Origin: an uncultured Clostridia bacterium
GTDB taxonomy: Bacteria > Bacillota > Clostridia > Oscillospirales > CAG-272
Assembly (NCBI GenBank): GCA_904501865.1
Contig: CAJGCF010000008.1
Location: forward strand, 1-29,203
DNA: 29,203 nucleotides
Direction: 5' to 3'
Position 1 is the first letter of the stretch. The number at the start of each line of letters is the position of its first letter. This document shows, piece by piece, positions 14,641-21,701 of the stretch. A program made the translations under genes and the position numbers. The notes beneath the pieces were generated by a model that saw nothing but the letters and a program-made list of their open reading frames with translations, was not told the origin of the DNA and did no database searches.

Positions 14641-15680
14641 TGAAGGTTTTTTCAAGATATTTAATATATAGGCTGGAGAATTCAACTCTGCGCACCGTAA
14701 TTTTCACTATACTTTCGGTCGCGATCACGCAAATGGTGGTCTCTGAGAGCACAGGCAGAATGTATGCAGAGAACAACGAAACGGGTATATATATACTCGC
14801 CATAATTCTTGGATTGTTCTGCACACTTATACCGATATTGGAGACTGCCGCATTCAAGAACCGCCGTAATCTTGACACGCTATATTTTTTCCCAATCAAG
14901 CGTGAGAAAATGGCGCTCGTACACTTTTTGAGCGGATATATACAGATAGCTATTATATATTCGGTATCCTTCTTCTCGGCGTACTGGTACCTTGCGGCAC
15001 AGACAAACTATTTCAGACTCGAGTATATGATGCTTTACTACCTGCTCTCGCTTTTAGTGGGCCTTGTTATGTATTCTGTATTTATGTTCCTGTTCGGGCA
15101 GGGAAACACTGTGGCAGACGGAGTTATTTTCTGCGTTTTGTGGATGTTCGTAATATATCTCATAGCCTATGTTGTTAGGACAGAGATATTGCGACCGTAT
15201 CTTCAGGAGCATAATATGCTTGAAAATTCGGTAGGAATTGCCGAATGGGGAATAATATACGCGCCCATAAATAATCTGACGGTCATATTCCAGGATGTTA
15301 TCGAGGTCAACAGAGAAGCGCATGCATATGACTATACGAATGTTTATGCTCAAAGATATTTGAGTCAGGCATATATGTTCTTTATCTGGGGAGTTGTGGG
15401 CGTTGCCGCGGCAATTGGATATTTTGTCACGTTCGTCAAGAAGGGAGCTCAAAAGGCGGGAGAGATATCGGATTCGTGGTTTGGATATAAGCTGCTTATC
15501 CCCGCGTACGGATATACGCTTATTCTCTATAATGGCTCAACGGACATAGGCTTGGTGCTCATAATCGCTATGATGGTAATAGGATACATCATATATCGCA
15601 GAGGCTTCAAGTTCAAGGTGAGTGACCTCATAGCCATGGGCTGTGCGGTACTGCCCCTAATACTCAACATCATATTTTAG
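14640..15680 (+). CDS. ABC transporter permease, multi-pass membrane protein
   Basis: This 346-residue protein has about eight hydrophobic segments, including IYILAIILGLFCTLIPIL (residues ~50-67), IQIAIIYSVSFFSAYWYL, YYLLSLLVGLVMYSVFMFLF and a C-terminal VLIIAMMVIGYIIY. There is no cleavable signal and no ATPase motif. Its start codon overlaps the ATPase stop by one base (TAATG), so the two are coupled and form the membrane pore of the same transporter. It belongs to the broad ABC-2/YtrC-like permease type by topology and context; I recognise no specific substrate motif. A terminator follows within 10 bases. Confidence 0.85.
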   Translation: MKVFSRYLIYRLENSTLRTVIFTILSVAITQMVVSESTGRMYAENNETGIYILAIILGLFCTLIPILETAAFKNRRNLDTLYFFPIKREKMALVHFLSGYIQIAIIYSVSFFSAYWYLAAQTNYFRLEYMMLYYLLSLLVGLVMYSVFMFLFGQGNTVADGVIFCVLWMFVIYLIAYVVRTEILRPYLQEHNMLENSVGIAEWGIIYAPINNLTVIFQDVIEVNREAHAYDYTNVYAQRYLSQAYMFFIWGVVGVAAAIGYFVTFVKKGAQKAGEISDSWFGYKLLIPAYGYTLILYNGSTDIGLVLIIAMMVIGYIIYRRGFKFKVSDLIAMGCAVLPLILNIIF

Positions 15681-15686
15681 AAAAAT

Positions 15687-15718
15687 GAGCCCCCTCCGAA
15701 AAGGAGGGAGCTTTTTTG
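15687..15718. terminator. Bidirectional terminator between the ABC operon and the small SQN gene
   Basis: GAGCCCCCTCC and GGAGGGAGC pair around GAAAA, with six T on the plus-strand side and an A run that becomes T5 on the minus strand. It ends both convergent transcripts; the minus-strand gene stops at 15720. Confidence 0.9.
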
Positions 15719-15719
15719 A

Positions 15720-15860
15720 TTACTTTCTGTTTTGCGAGGAATTGCGGGAGTTGTTATTCTGAGAGTTGTTATTCTGAGAGTTGTTATTCTGAGAGTTGTT
15801 GTTCTGAGAATTCTTGTTCTGCTGATTCTTGTTCTGGGTGTTATTTTGAGAATCTTTCAT
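15720..15860 (-). CDS. 46-residue Ser/Gln/Asn pentapeptide-repeat protein
   Basis: An ATG at 15858-15860 behind GGAAAGGA (7-base spacing) opens a 46-codon frame ending at TAA 15720, 2 bases from a terminator. The protein begins MKDSQNNTQNKNQQNKN, continues as four or more SQNNN units and ends RNSSQNRK. It has no Cys, no hydrophobic residue beyond the initiator Met and no signal peptide, so it should be soluble and disordered. I do not recognise a family. Small Asn/Gln/Ser-rich proteins of this kind occur in spore formers, so a spore-associated role is possible, but this is only a guess. It lies 106 bases downstream of the MATE gene and may be read through from it or have its own promoter; none is clear. 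The opposite-strand Cys-rich frame is a shadow. Confidence 0.7.
   Translation of the reverse strand: MKDSQNNTQNKNQQNKNSQNNNSQNNNSQNNNSQNNNSRNSSQNRK
15750..15839 (-). repeat. 15-bp coding tandem repeat, six units
   Basis: The plus-strand unit GTTGTTATTCTGAGA starts at 15750, 15765 and 15780 without change. It recurs with one change at 15795 and with more changes at 15810 and 15825. Each unit is one SQNNN pentapeptide on the minus strand. The pure head-to-tail 15-bp period makes it prone to copy-number change without frameshift. Confidence 0.92.
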
Positions 15861-15966
15861 TGTATTATCCTTTCCTGGCGGTTGCTTATTTAGGCATTTA
15901 TAGCCTACGTCTTGATTTTTGCCGTCACTCGAGGATATTATTCTTTTTTATTGAAAAATATGCGTT

Positions 15967-17388
15967 TCAACTCTTGATATGCTCCTCAAGGGCACGCTTG
16001 CCCGCGTCGGTGACGGGCTTTATCCACTTGCCCGAAAAATAGTGCCAGAGGAATATAATAGATTTAGGAAGGTCCTCACAAAGATACATAATGGCATACA
16101 CAACGAGGAATGGAAGCTCAAAAACGTATGCGCACACGAATGTCATAGGAATAGAGAAGATCCAAAGGATAATTATTTCCCATATCATTCCCGTGGTCGT
16201 GTCGCCGCCCGAGCGGAATACTCCCACCACCAAAAGATAAGGAATATTTCGCACCGCGACCCAAACACCGTAAATTATGAGAATGCTTCGAGCTATCTCA
16301 AGAGTATTTTGCGAGACCTGCTGACCAAGATTAAAGACAGAGACTAATGACGAGCGGAGCAAAATGACTATAACTCCTATTATGACAGATACGATAGGCA
16401 TTATTATGTTAAAGCGCTTAGTGTCGCGCACCGCCTCGCGTATCTCGCCTGAGCCTATTGCCTTTCCGACCATAACGCAGCAGGCATTACACAGACCGAT
16501 AAAGAAACAGAAGGCTATGTTTTCAAAGGTGCGCACAATGGTGATAGCCGCGAATTGCTCGTAACCCATATTTGAAAATATGATATTGTAGCATACTGTC
16601 CCAAGTCCCCATAACGTCTCGTTTATCATAACGGGAGCCGCTCGCTTGAAGAATGACATGAGGTCAGAGAGGCGAATAGCAAATAAATGTCTCGGCGAGG
16701 CTACGAGGATGTTCTTACTTACCGACGATATTATTATAAGTAACAGAAGTCCTGCCCAGGACGAGATGCAGGTGGCTATTGCCGCGCCCTTTACACCAAG
16801 CTCCGCGGGAAAGATCAGGACGTAGTTCATAACCGCGTTGAGTATGGTGGACACGATAGATACCGCCATCGGCAAGCGCACCCTTTCGGTAGAGCGCAGG
16901 ACTGAGCCCATGACACTTGTAAGAGCAACCGCGGGATATGAATAGCAGGCATATCGGAGATACTCCGCACCGCTTGCTATGACCGCGCTGTCCTTGTTGA
17001 ATATATATATAACGGTCTCGGGAAAGATGGCGGCGACCAGCATAAACGCTACGGAGAGAACAGTGGCGCTCGAGAGAGCTATGCCGAGGGAGCGGTGTAT
17101 TCCCTGAATGTTCTTGTCGCCCCAGTATTGAGAGACGAAAACAGATGCGCCCGAGCATATTCCAAAGAGCACCATATTGAGCAGCCAGCTCCACTGTCCC
17201 GCCATTCCGACCGACGAGAGAGCTATCTCGCCGAGCTGTCCTACCATAAGCGTGTCGACCAGCGAGAAGGATGCGGTAAGCATATTCTGAAGCGCTATGG
17301 GTATTGCCAGAGACAGCGTTATTGTCCAGAACGTTCTGTCACGGAGCCGCAGAGGTAATTTTTTGTGATTTATTGATAGTGCAGACAT
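15967..17388 (-). CDS. MATE-family multidrug efflux transporter
   Basis: This 473-residue protein has twelve predicted membrane segments in two similar halves, as in MATE (NorM/DinF-type) cation-coupled drug exporters. Recognisable stretches are ALQNMLTASFSLVDTLMVGQLG in the first helix, WGDKNIQG, and VMVGKAIGSGE in the second half. The start is the ATG at 17386-17388 with AAGGA 7 bases upstream; a frame reaching 17490 lacks a ribosome site and would overlap the preceding gene. It lies 98 bases downstream of the two ABC exporter genes in the same direction, with a hairpin between. The three genes may form an efflux cluster. The substrate is unknown. Confidence 0.94.
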   Translation of the reverse strand: MSALSINHKKLPLRLRDRTFWTITLSLAIPIALQNMLTASFSLVDTLMVGQLGEIALSSVGMAGQWSWLLNMVLFGICSGASVFVSQYWGDKNIQGIHRSLGIALSSATVLSVAFMLVAAIFPETVIYIFNKDSAVIASGAEYLRYACYSYPAVALTSVMGSVLRSTERVRLPMAVSIVSTILNAVMNYVLIFPAELGVKGAAIATCISSWAGLLLLIIISSVSKNILVASPRHLFAIRLSDLMSFFKRAAPVMINETLWGLGTVCYNIIFSNMGYEQFAAITIVRTFENIAFCFFIGLCNACCVMVGKAIGSGEIREAVRDTKRFNIIMPIVSVIIGVIVILLRSSLVSVFNLGQQVSQNTLEIARSILIIYGVWVAVRNIPYLLVVGVFRSGGDTTTGMIWEIIILWIFSIPMTFVCAYVFELPFLVVYAIMYLCEDLPKSIIFLWHYFSGKWIKPVTDAGKRALEEHIKS

Positions 17389-17420
17389 TTTTCTGTCCTT
17401 TTCAAGTGATTTTCTTGCAA

Positions 17421-17458
17421 AAGCAGTTTTCGCCGTATTTTGCGGACGAAAACTGCTT
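17421..17458 (-). terminator. Intercistronic hairpin between ABC exporter and MATE genes
   Basis: AAGCAGTTTTCG (17421-17432) and CGAAAACTGCTT (17447-17458) are perfect 12-bp arms. On the minus strand the stem is followed by only TTTTG, so it may attenuate rather than fully stop transcription into the MATE gene. Confidence 0.55.
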
Positions 17459-17486
17459 GAAAAATTGTTTTTTATCGCATGGACGG

Positions 17487-19382
17487 TCAATTTGCCGCCG
17501 TGAGCTTGTTTTTTTCGACCTGGAGCGAGTAAAGCTTATAATAGCTTCCTTTGGCTGCCAGAAGCTCGCCGTGGTTGCCCTGCTCAACAATTTTACCGTG
17601 AGAGAGCACTATTATATTGTCGGCATGCTGTATAGTTGAAAGCCTGTGCGCCACCATGAGCATAGTTCCTATATTCATCATCTTTTCAAGGGAATCCTGA
17701 ATGAGAAGCTCGGTCTCGGTGTCTATGTTGGCAGTTGCCTCGTCAAGAATCATGACGGCGGGCTTGTGGATTATAGTTCTCGCAAAGGAGATGAGCTGTC
17801 TTTGTCCTGCCGAGAAGTTGTTTCCTCGCTCTCTCACCACCTCGTCGAGACCGTCCGGAAGCCTTTCGATAAACTTATCGGCGTTGACGTATTTGCAAGC
17901 CGCATTGACCTTGTCATCACTGACGTTGTCAAGTCCAAGCGTGATATTCGAGCGAATAGTGCCCGAGAAGAGAAATACGTCCTGAAGCATCTGACCGAAG
18001 TGACGGCGCAGGGAGGATATCTTTATTTTTTTAATATTGATACCGTCTATAAGTATCTCGCCCTTTTGAATGTCGTAGTTTCTGCATATCAGGGAGAGTA
18101 TGGTGGTCTTGCCCGAGCCCGTGGAGCCCACGAACGCCACCGTGTCGCCGGCGCCCACCTTGAAGGATACGTCCTTAAGCACCCACTCGCCCTCAACGTA
18201 AGCAAACCACACGTTACGGAATTCAATGTCGCCTCTGACGCTCTCAAGCTCGATAGCGTCGGGCTCATCGACTACCTCGGGGACTATGTCAAAGACCTTA
18301 TATATCATTTCCGCCGAGGCAAATGTTGCTTGCAGACGGTTGAATTGCTCTGCGAGGTTTTGAATGGGGTTGAAGAATTTTGAAATGTAGGAATAGAAGG
18401 AGACGACCACGCCCGCGTCTATCACCTGTCCGAGAAATTCGACGTTGTTTATATAGCCCCTCGCTCCGAGATAAAACAGACAGAGAATAGAGGATATATA
18501 AAGCATATAGACCATGGGCCTGAATATACCGAATACGAACATCTGACCGAACTTGGCGCGACCGAGCCTTTGGTTCTTCTCGTCAAATTCCGCTTTTTTT
18601 CTTTCCTCGCGGTTGAATATCTGTATTATCTTGATTCCCGACAGGTTTTCGGAGAGGAAGATGTTGATATCCGTCGTGCCGTCCTTTACTCTGCGGTGGG
18701 CGCGACGTGAGAATTTACGGAATATGATAGTAAACAGCACCACGAAGGGAACGAAGCAGAGTATCATCAGCGTCAACATATAGTTGAGCAGGAGCATTGC
18801 AGTGAGCACGCCTACGATGATAAAGCAGTTTTTTACCAGATTTACTATTATATTGGTAAAAGTTATAGAGATAGCATTGGTGTCGTTTGTAACTCTTGTG
18901 ACAAGAGTTCCCACGGGAATCTTGTTGAGCTGGTCGTGCGAGAGACCTTGAATGTGGTCAAAAAGGTCCTCGCGGATATTGGAAACTATTCGCTGTCCCG
19001 TCTTTTGCAGGATTATAGATTGAACATAGGTGCATACGAGAGAGACAGTCAGAATGACCGTGTAGACAGCTATAGTGCCGAAAAGGTAGTTAAGCTCAAA
19101 GCCCTCCTCACCGCTGAGAGTGTTTATGAGCTCTCCGAGAATGAGGGGCGAGATTATCTCGTGCGCTATTGAGAATATCATAAGTATAAGCACGAGAATG
19201 AAGCTCTTGGCGTAGGGCCTTGCGTACACGAGCAGACGCCTTATTATCTCGGAGTCCTTCATATTACGGTCAAAGCCGATAGCCTCTTTCTTGTCTTTCA
19301 TGAAGGCGTATGCCAGGATGAACGCGGTAGCAAAAACCGAGATTATAGCGCCCACGATCAAAAGGGGATAGAACTCATACAT
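17487..19382 (-). CDS. ABC exporter half-transporter, catalytic-site subunit (BmrD/LmrD-like)
   Basis: This 631-residue protein is a fused membrane-ATPase half-transporter. It has six membrane segments (the first, about residues 6-27, is followed by a ~40-residue cytosolic stretch), then an ATPase with Walker A GSTGSGKTT (~417-425), signature FSAGQ (~521-525), Walker B VMILDEA (~542-548) and H-loop AHRLST. The Walker B has the catalytic Glu but the signature is degenerate (FSAGQ for LSGGQ). The start is the ATG at 19380-19382 behind a near-perfect AAGGAGGTGG; it overlaps the upstream partner by 8 bases. Together with that partner it should form a heterodimeric multidrug or peptide exporter in the cell membrane. 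Confidence 0.94.
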   Translation of the reverse strand: MYEFYPLLIVGAIISVFATAFILAYAFMKDKKEAIGFDRNMKDSEIIRRLLVYARPYAKSFILVLILMIFSIAHEIISPLILGELINTLSGEEGFELNYLFGTIAVYTVILTVSLVCTYVQSIILQKTGQRIVSNIREDLFDHIQGLSHDQLNKIPVGTLVTRVTNDTNAISITFTNIIVNLVKNCFIIVGVLTAMLLLNYMLTLMILCFVPFVVLFTIIFRKFSRRAHRRVKDGTTDINIFLSENLSGIKIIQIFNREERKKAEFDEKNQRLGRAKFGQMFVFGIFRPMVYMLYISSILCLFYLGARGYINNVEFLGQVIDAGVVVSFYSYISKFFNPIQNLAEQFNRLQATFASAEMIYKVFDIVPEVVDEPDAIELESVRGDIEFRNVWFAYVEGEWVLKDVSFKVGAGDTVAFVGSTGSGKTTILSLICRNYDIQKGEILIDGINIKKIKISSLRRHFGQMLQDVFLFSGTIRSNITLGLDNVSDDKVNAACKYVNADKFIERLPDGLDEVVRERGNNFSAGQRQLISFARTIIHKPAVMILDEATANIDTETELLIQDSLEKMMNIGTMLMVAHRLSTIQHADNIIVLSHGKIVEQGNHGELLAAKGSYYKLYSLQVEKNKLTAAN

Positions 19383-21183
19383 TGCTTGCCACCTCCTTCT
19401 TTGAGGACGATTCGGCATCGTCAAGCTTCTGCAGGTCGACCAGATTGCGATAGTCGGAGCAGGTTGCATAGAGAGACTCGTGCGTTCCCACGGCGATAAC
19501 CTTGCCGTTGTCAATGAAAATTATCTTATCCATTTGCTCTACGGTGCTTATTCTGTGAGCTATGAGGATAGTGGTTTTGCCAGCTCTCATATCGCGCAGA
19601 TTTTGAAGAATGACCTTTTCGGTCTTGACGTCAACGGCAGAGACCGAGTCGTCAAGTATAAGTATGGGAGCATTTTTCATAAGAGCTCTCGCGATGGATA
19701 TTCTTTGCTTTTGTCCTCCCGATACGGTCACGCCGCGCTCACCGAGAACGCTCTGATATTTTTCGGGGAATTCGGATATATTGTCGTGGACGTCTGCCAT
19801 TTTTGCGGCAAACTCCACGGCGTCGTGATCGCCGTCGTCGGTTGCAAAGGCTATGTTGTTTTCTATCGTGTCGGAGAACAGAAAGTTATCCTGCGGAACG
19901 TATGCCGCCGCAGCACGAACGCTCTTTATAGGTATAGTGTTTATGTCCTTGTCGTCAATAAATACAGTACCGTCGGGGACGTTGTAGGTTCGCAAAATCA
20001 GGTCGACTACGGTGGTCTTGCCCGAGCCCGTGCGGCCGATAAGACCTACGTTCTCTCCTGCGTTTATAGTAAAGGAAACATCGGAGAGAACGGGAATGTC
20101 GCGTCCGTCGTCCGAAGGATAAGCAAAGGTGAGGTTGCGGAATTCTATGTCGCCGCGAATGCTCTCTATATTTTCTACGTTCGCTTTGTCGAACACGTCG
20201 GGTGTGGCATCGAGCAGCTGACTTATCCTATCAAGAGACGCCTTGCCCTGCGCGTGCATTCCTATAAGCTCGGACACCGCCATAACGGGCCAAATAATAG
20301 CGTTGAAATATCCTATGAATTCGACGAGCTTGCCTGCGTCGAACTCGTTTGACCAGACCAGATATCCGCCGTATCCGATAATAACGCAGATTACGGACTC
20401 GATAAACAAGGTCAGACAAACGTGCAAAAGCACGGAAAGCTTGGTGTAATCAACGTTTGTGTTTTCGTTGTTCTTGCTGAGCTTGCGGAATTCAAGCAGT
20501 TCTCGGCTCTCCTTGACGAACGCCTTGACAACGGCTATGCCCGCGAATTTTTCTTGGGCGAAGTCGGACAGGCTTGAGAAAGCCGCCTGACGCTTGTCCC
20601 ATTTTTCAGTCATATATTTGCCGACTACGAGCGAGCATATAAGCAAAAATACCATAGGTATCATACACAGAAGCGTGAGCATCAGGTTCATTTTTGCCAT
20701 TTTGCCGATAGCCAGAGCTCCGAGCATGGCCGCATCAAAGAACATCATAATGCCCATTCCGAAGCAGTCCTGAACGGTCTCGAGGTCGTTGGTGAAATAA
20801 GACATAAGGTTGCCGACCTTGTTGATCTGATAATACTGCTGGGAGAGATCCTTACAGCGATCAAACATTCTGCCGCGCAGGTCTGTCTCAAGCTTGATTC
20901 CCGAGCCAAAGAAGCATACGCGCCACAAAAAGCGTCCGATTATCATAGCCACTATGACCAAGAGCATAGGGCGGCATATCTTATCGAGCACGAAGGTCAT
21001 ATCAAACGTGAAGATTTGCCCGTCTATGTTCACAAAGCCTTGGTCTATGCCGTTTATGACCATTCTGTACAGCTCGGGGATAATAAGCTGCATATAGTCA
21101 ACGAGCAAAAGCGCTAAAACTCCGAACAGAAGCAATGGAGAATAGCGCAGATAGTAACGGTTTATGTGTCTTCCAAAAATCAA
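19375..21183 (-). CDS. ABC exporter half-transporter, degenerate-site subunit (BmrC/LmrC-like)
   Basis: This 602-residue protein has six membrane segments (residues ~15-310) and an ATPase with Walker A GRTGSGKTT (~382-390), signature VSGGQ (~485-489), Walker B ILILDDS (~504-510) and H-loop AHRIST. The residue after the Walker B Asp is Asp, not the catalytic Glu. Its own nucleotide site, completed by the partner's FSAGQ, should therefore be inactive, while its canonical signature completes the partner's active site. The start appears to be a TTG at 21181-21183 with GGGGGTGAG just upstream; the next in-frame Met would delete part of the first membrane helix. It leads the operon from the promoter at 21271-21299. 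Confidence 0.93.
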   Translation of the reverse strand: MIFGRHINRYYLRYSPLLLFGVLALLLVDYMQLIIPELYRMVINGIDQGFVNIDGQIFTFDMTFVLDKICRPMLLVIVAMIIGRFLWRVCFFGSGIKLETDLRGRMFDRCKDLSQQYYQINKVGNLMSYFTNDLETVQDCFGMGIMMFFDAAMLGALAIGKMAKMNLMLTLLCMIPMVFLLICSLVVGKYMTEKWDKRQAAFSSLSDFAQEKFAGIAVVKAFVKESRELLEFRKLSKNNENTNVDYTKLSVLLHVCLTLFIESVICVIIGYGGYLVWSNEFDAGKLVEFIGYFNAIIWPVMAVSELIGMHAQGKASLDRISQLLDATPDVFDKANVENIESIRGDIEFRNLTFAYPSDDGRDIPVLSDVSFTINAGENVGLIGRTGSGKTTVVDLILRTYNVPDGTVFIDDKDINTIPIKSVRAAAAYVPQDNFLFSDTIENNIAFATDDGDHDAVEFAAKMADVHDNISEFPEKYQSVLGERGVTVSGGQKQRISIARALMKNAPILILDDSVSAVDVKTEKVILQNLRDMRAGKTTILIAHRISTVEQMDKIIFIDNGKVIAVGTHESLYATCSDYRNLVDLQKLDDAESSSKKEVASNV

Positions 21184-21202
21184 AGTCTCACCCCCGAAAA
21201 AT

Positions 21203-21217
21203 GTGTGCCGAGCACAC
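21203..21217 (-). promoter_or_regulatory. Leader hairpin with T run just before the ABC exporter genes
   Basis: GTGTGC and GCACAC flank a 3-base loop and are followed on the minus strand by ATTTTT and then the Shine-Dalgarno region. It has the form of a small intrinsic terminator in the ~80-base leader. In B. subtilis bmrCD is controlled by attenuation in its leader, so a similar control is conceivable, but the stem is only 6 bp and I find no convincing leader peptide. Confidence 0.4.
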
Positions 21218-21270
21218 GAGCGTTAATATATATTCACATAATAGAGATTTAACTTAAAAAGTCTTTAATT

Positions 21271-21299
21271 ATTATACTACACAAAAAAATAATTGTCAA
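21271..21299 (-). promoter_or_regulatory. Consensus sigma-A promoter of the ABC exporter operon
   Basis: Minus strand: TTGACA (21294-21299), 17-base spacer, TATAAT (21271-21276), both exact. Confidence 0.9.
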
Positions 21300-21419
21300 C
21301 AAGTTTGCTCCATTTACCACATTTTGCGCGAGAAAAACATTTTGGGGGCGACGAGAAGGGCATACAGGCGGTAAAAAGCAGCGGGGGGATAAAAAATATA
21401 GGGTTTTTCAAAAAAAATA

Positions 21420-21448
21420 TTGACAGTGGGAAATAGTTATGCTATAAT
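21420..21448 (+). promoter_or_regulatory. Consensus sigma-A promoter of the SCIFF operon
   Basis: TTGACA (21420-21425), 17-base spacer, TATAAT (21443-21448), both exact. It is divergent from the ABC exporter promoter. The ~120 bases between the two promoters are A-rich and G-rich and contain no gene I can support. Confidence 0.92.
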
Positions 21449-21485
21449 GAGAACAATGAAAAAACCATCTTGGAGGATCAAGGCT

Positions 21486-21632
21486 ATGAAGCATATTAAG
21501 ACTTTGGAAACAAAAAATCTTTGTGAAACTGCTAAGAACGGCGGTTGCGGCGAGTGCCAGACATCTTGCCAGTCTGCTTGCAAGACCAGCTGCGGTATTG
21601 CTAACCAGCAGTGTGAAAACACAAAGAAGTAA
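21486..21632 (+). CDS. scfA: SCIFF ranthipeptide precursor (seven-Cys variant)
   Basis: This 48-residue peptide starts MKHIKTLETKNL and contains GECQTSCQSACKTSC, the hallmark of SCIFF (six cysteines in forty-five residues), a ranthipeptide found across Clostridia. In this family a radical SAM enzyme joins core cysteines to partner residues through non-alpha thioether bonds. The canonical cysteines are C21, C24, C28, C32, C36 and C43; C13 in the leader region is an additional one. GGAGG lies 9 bases before the ATG at 21486; an in-frame extension back to 21420 begins at the promoter and is not coding. The maturase follows after a terminator-like hairpin. Members have been linked to quorum-type control in some clostridia; its role here is unknown. 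Confidence 0.96.
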   Translation: MKHIKTLETKNLCETAKNGGCGECQTSCQSACKTSCGIANQQCENTKK

Positions 21633-21644
21633 TAAAACTTCACG

Positions 21645-21674
21645 AAATGCCGCCGCAGTGGCGGCATTTTTTTC
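21645..21674 (+). terminator. Partial terminator between SCIFF and its maturase
   Basis: ATGCCGCC pairs with GGCGGCAT around GCAGT and is followed by a T run to about 21674. It lies 12 bases after the peptide stop and 28 bases before the maturase start. I see no separate promoter for the maturase, so read-through presumably supplies it. Confidence 0.85.
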
Positions 21675-21701
21675 GAATAAAAAATAGGATCGGAGTTCTT
21701 T

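Noticed and set aside
15750..15839. Short regular repeats resembling a CRISPR array
   Set aside because: The 15-bp units are contiguous with no spacers, are in coding phase, and no cas gene is present.
15716..16042. Cys/Ser-rich plus-strand frame (CYSES repeats) that looked like a ribosomal peptide precursor
   Set aside because: It starts with TTG inside the terminator without a ribosome site and is the exact antisense of the SQNNN repeats, whose strand has a proper ribosome site, ATG and terminator.
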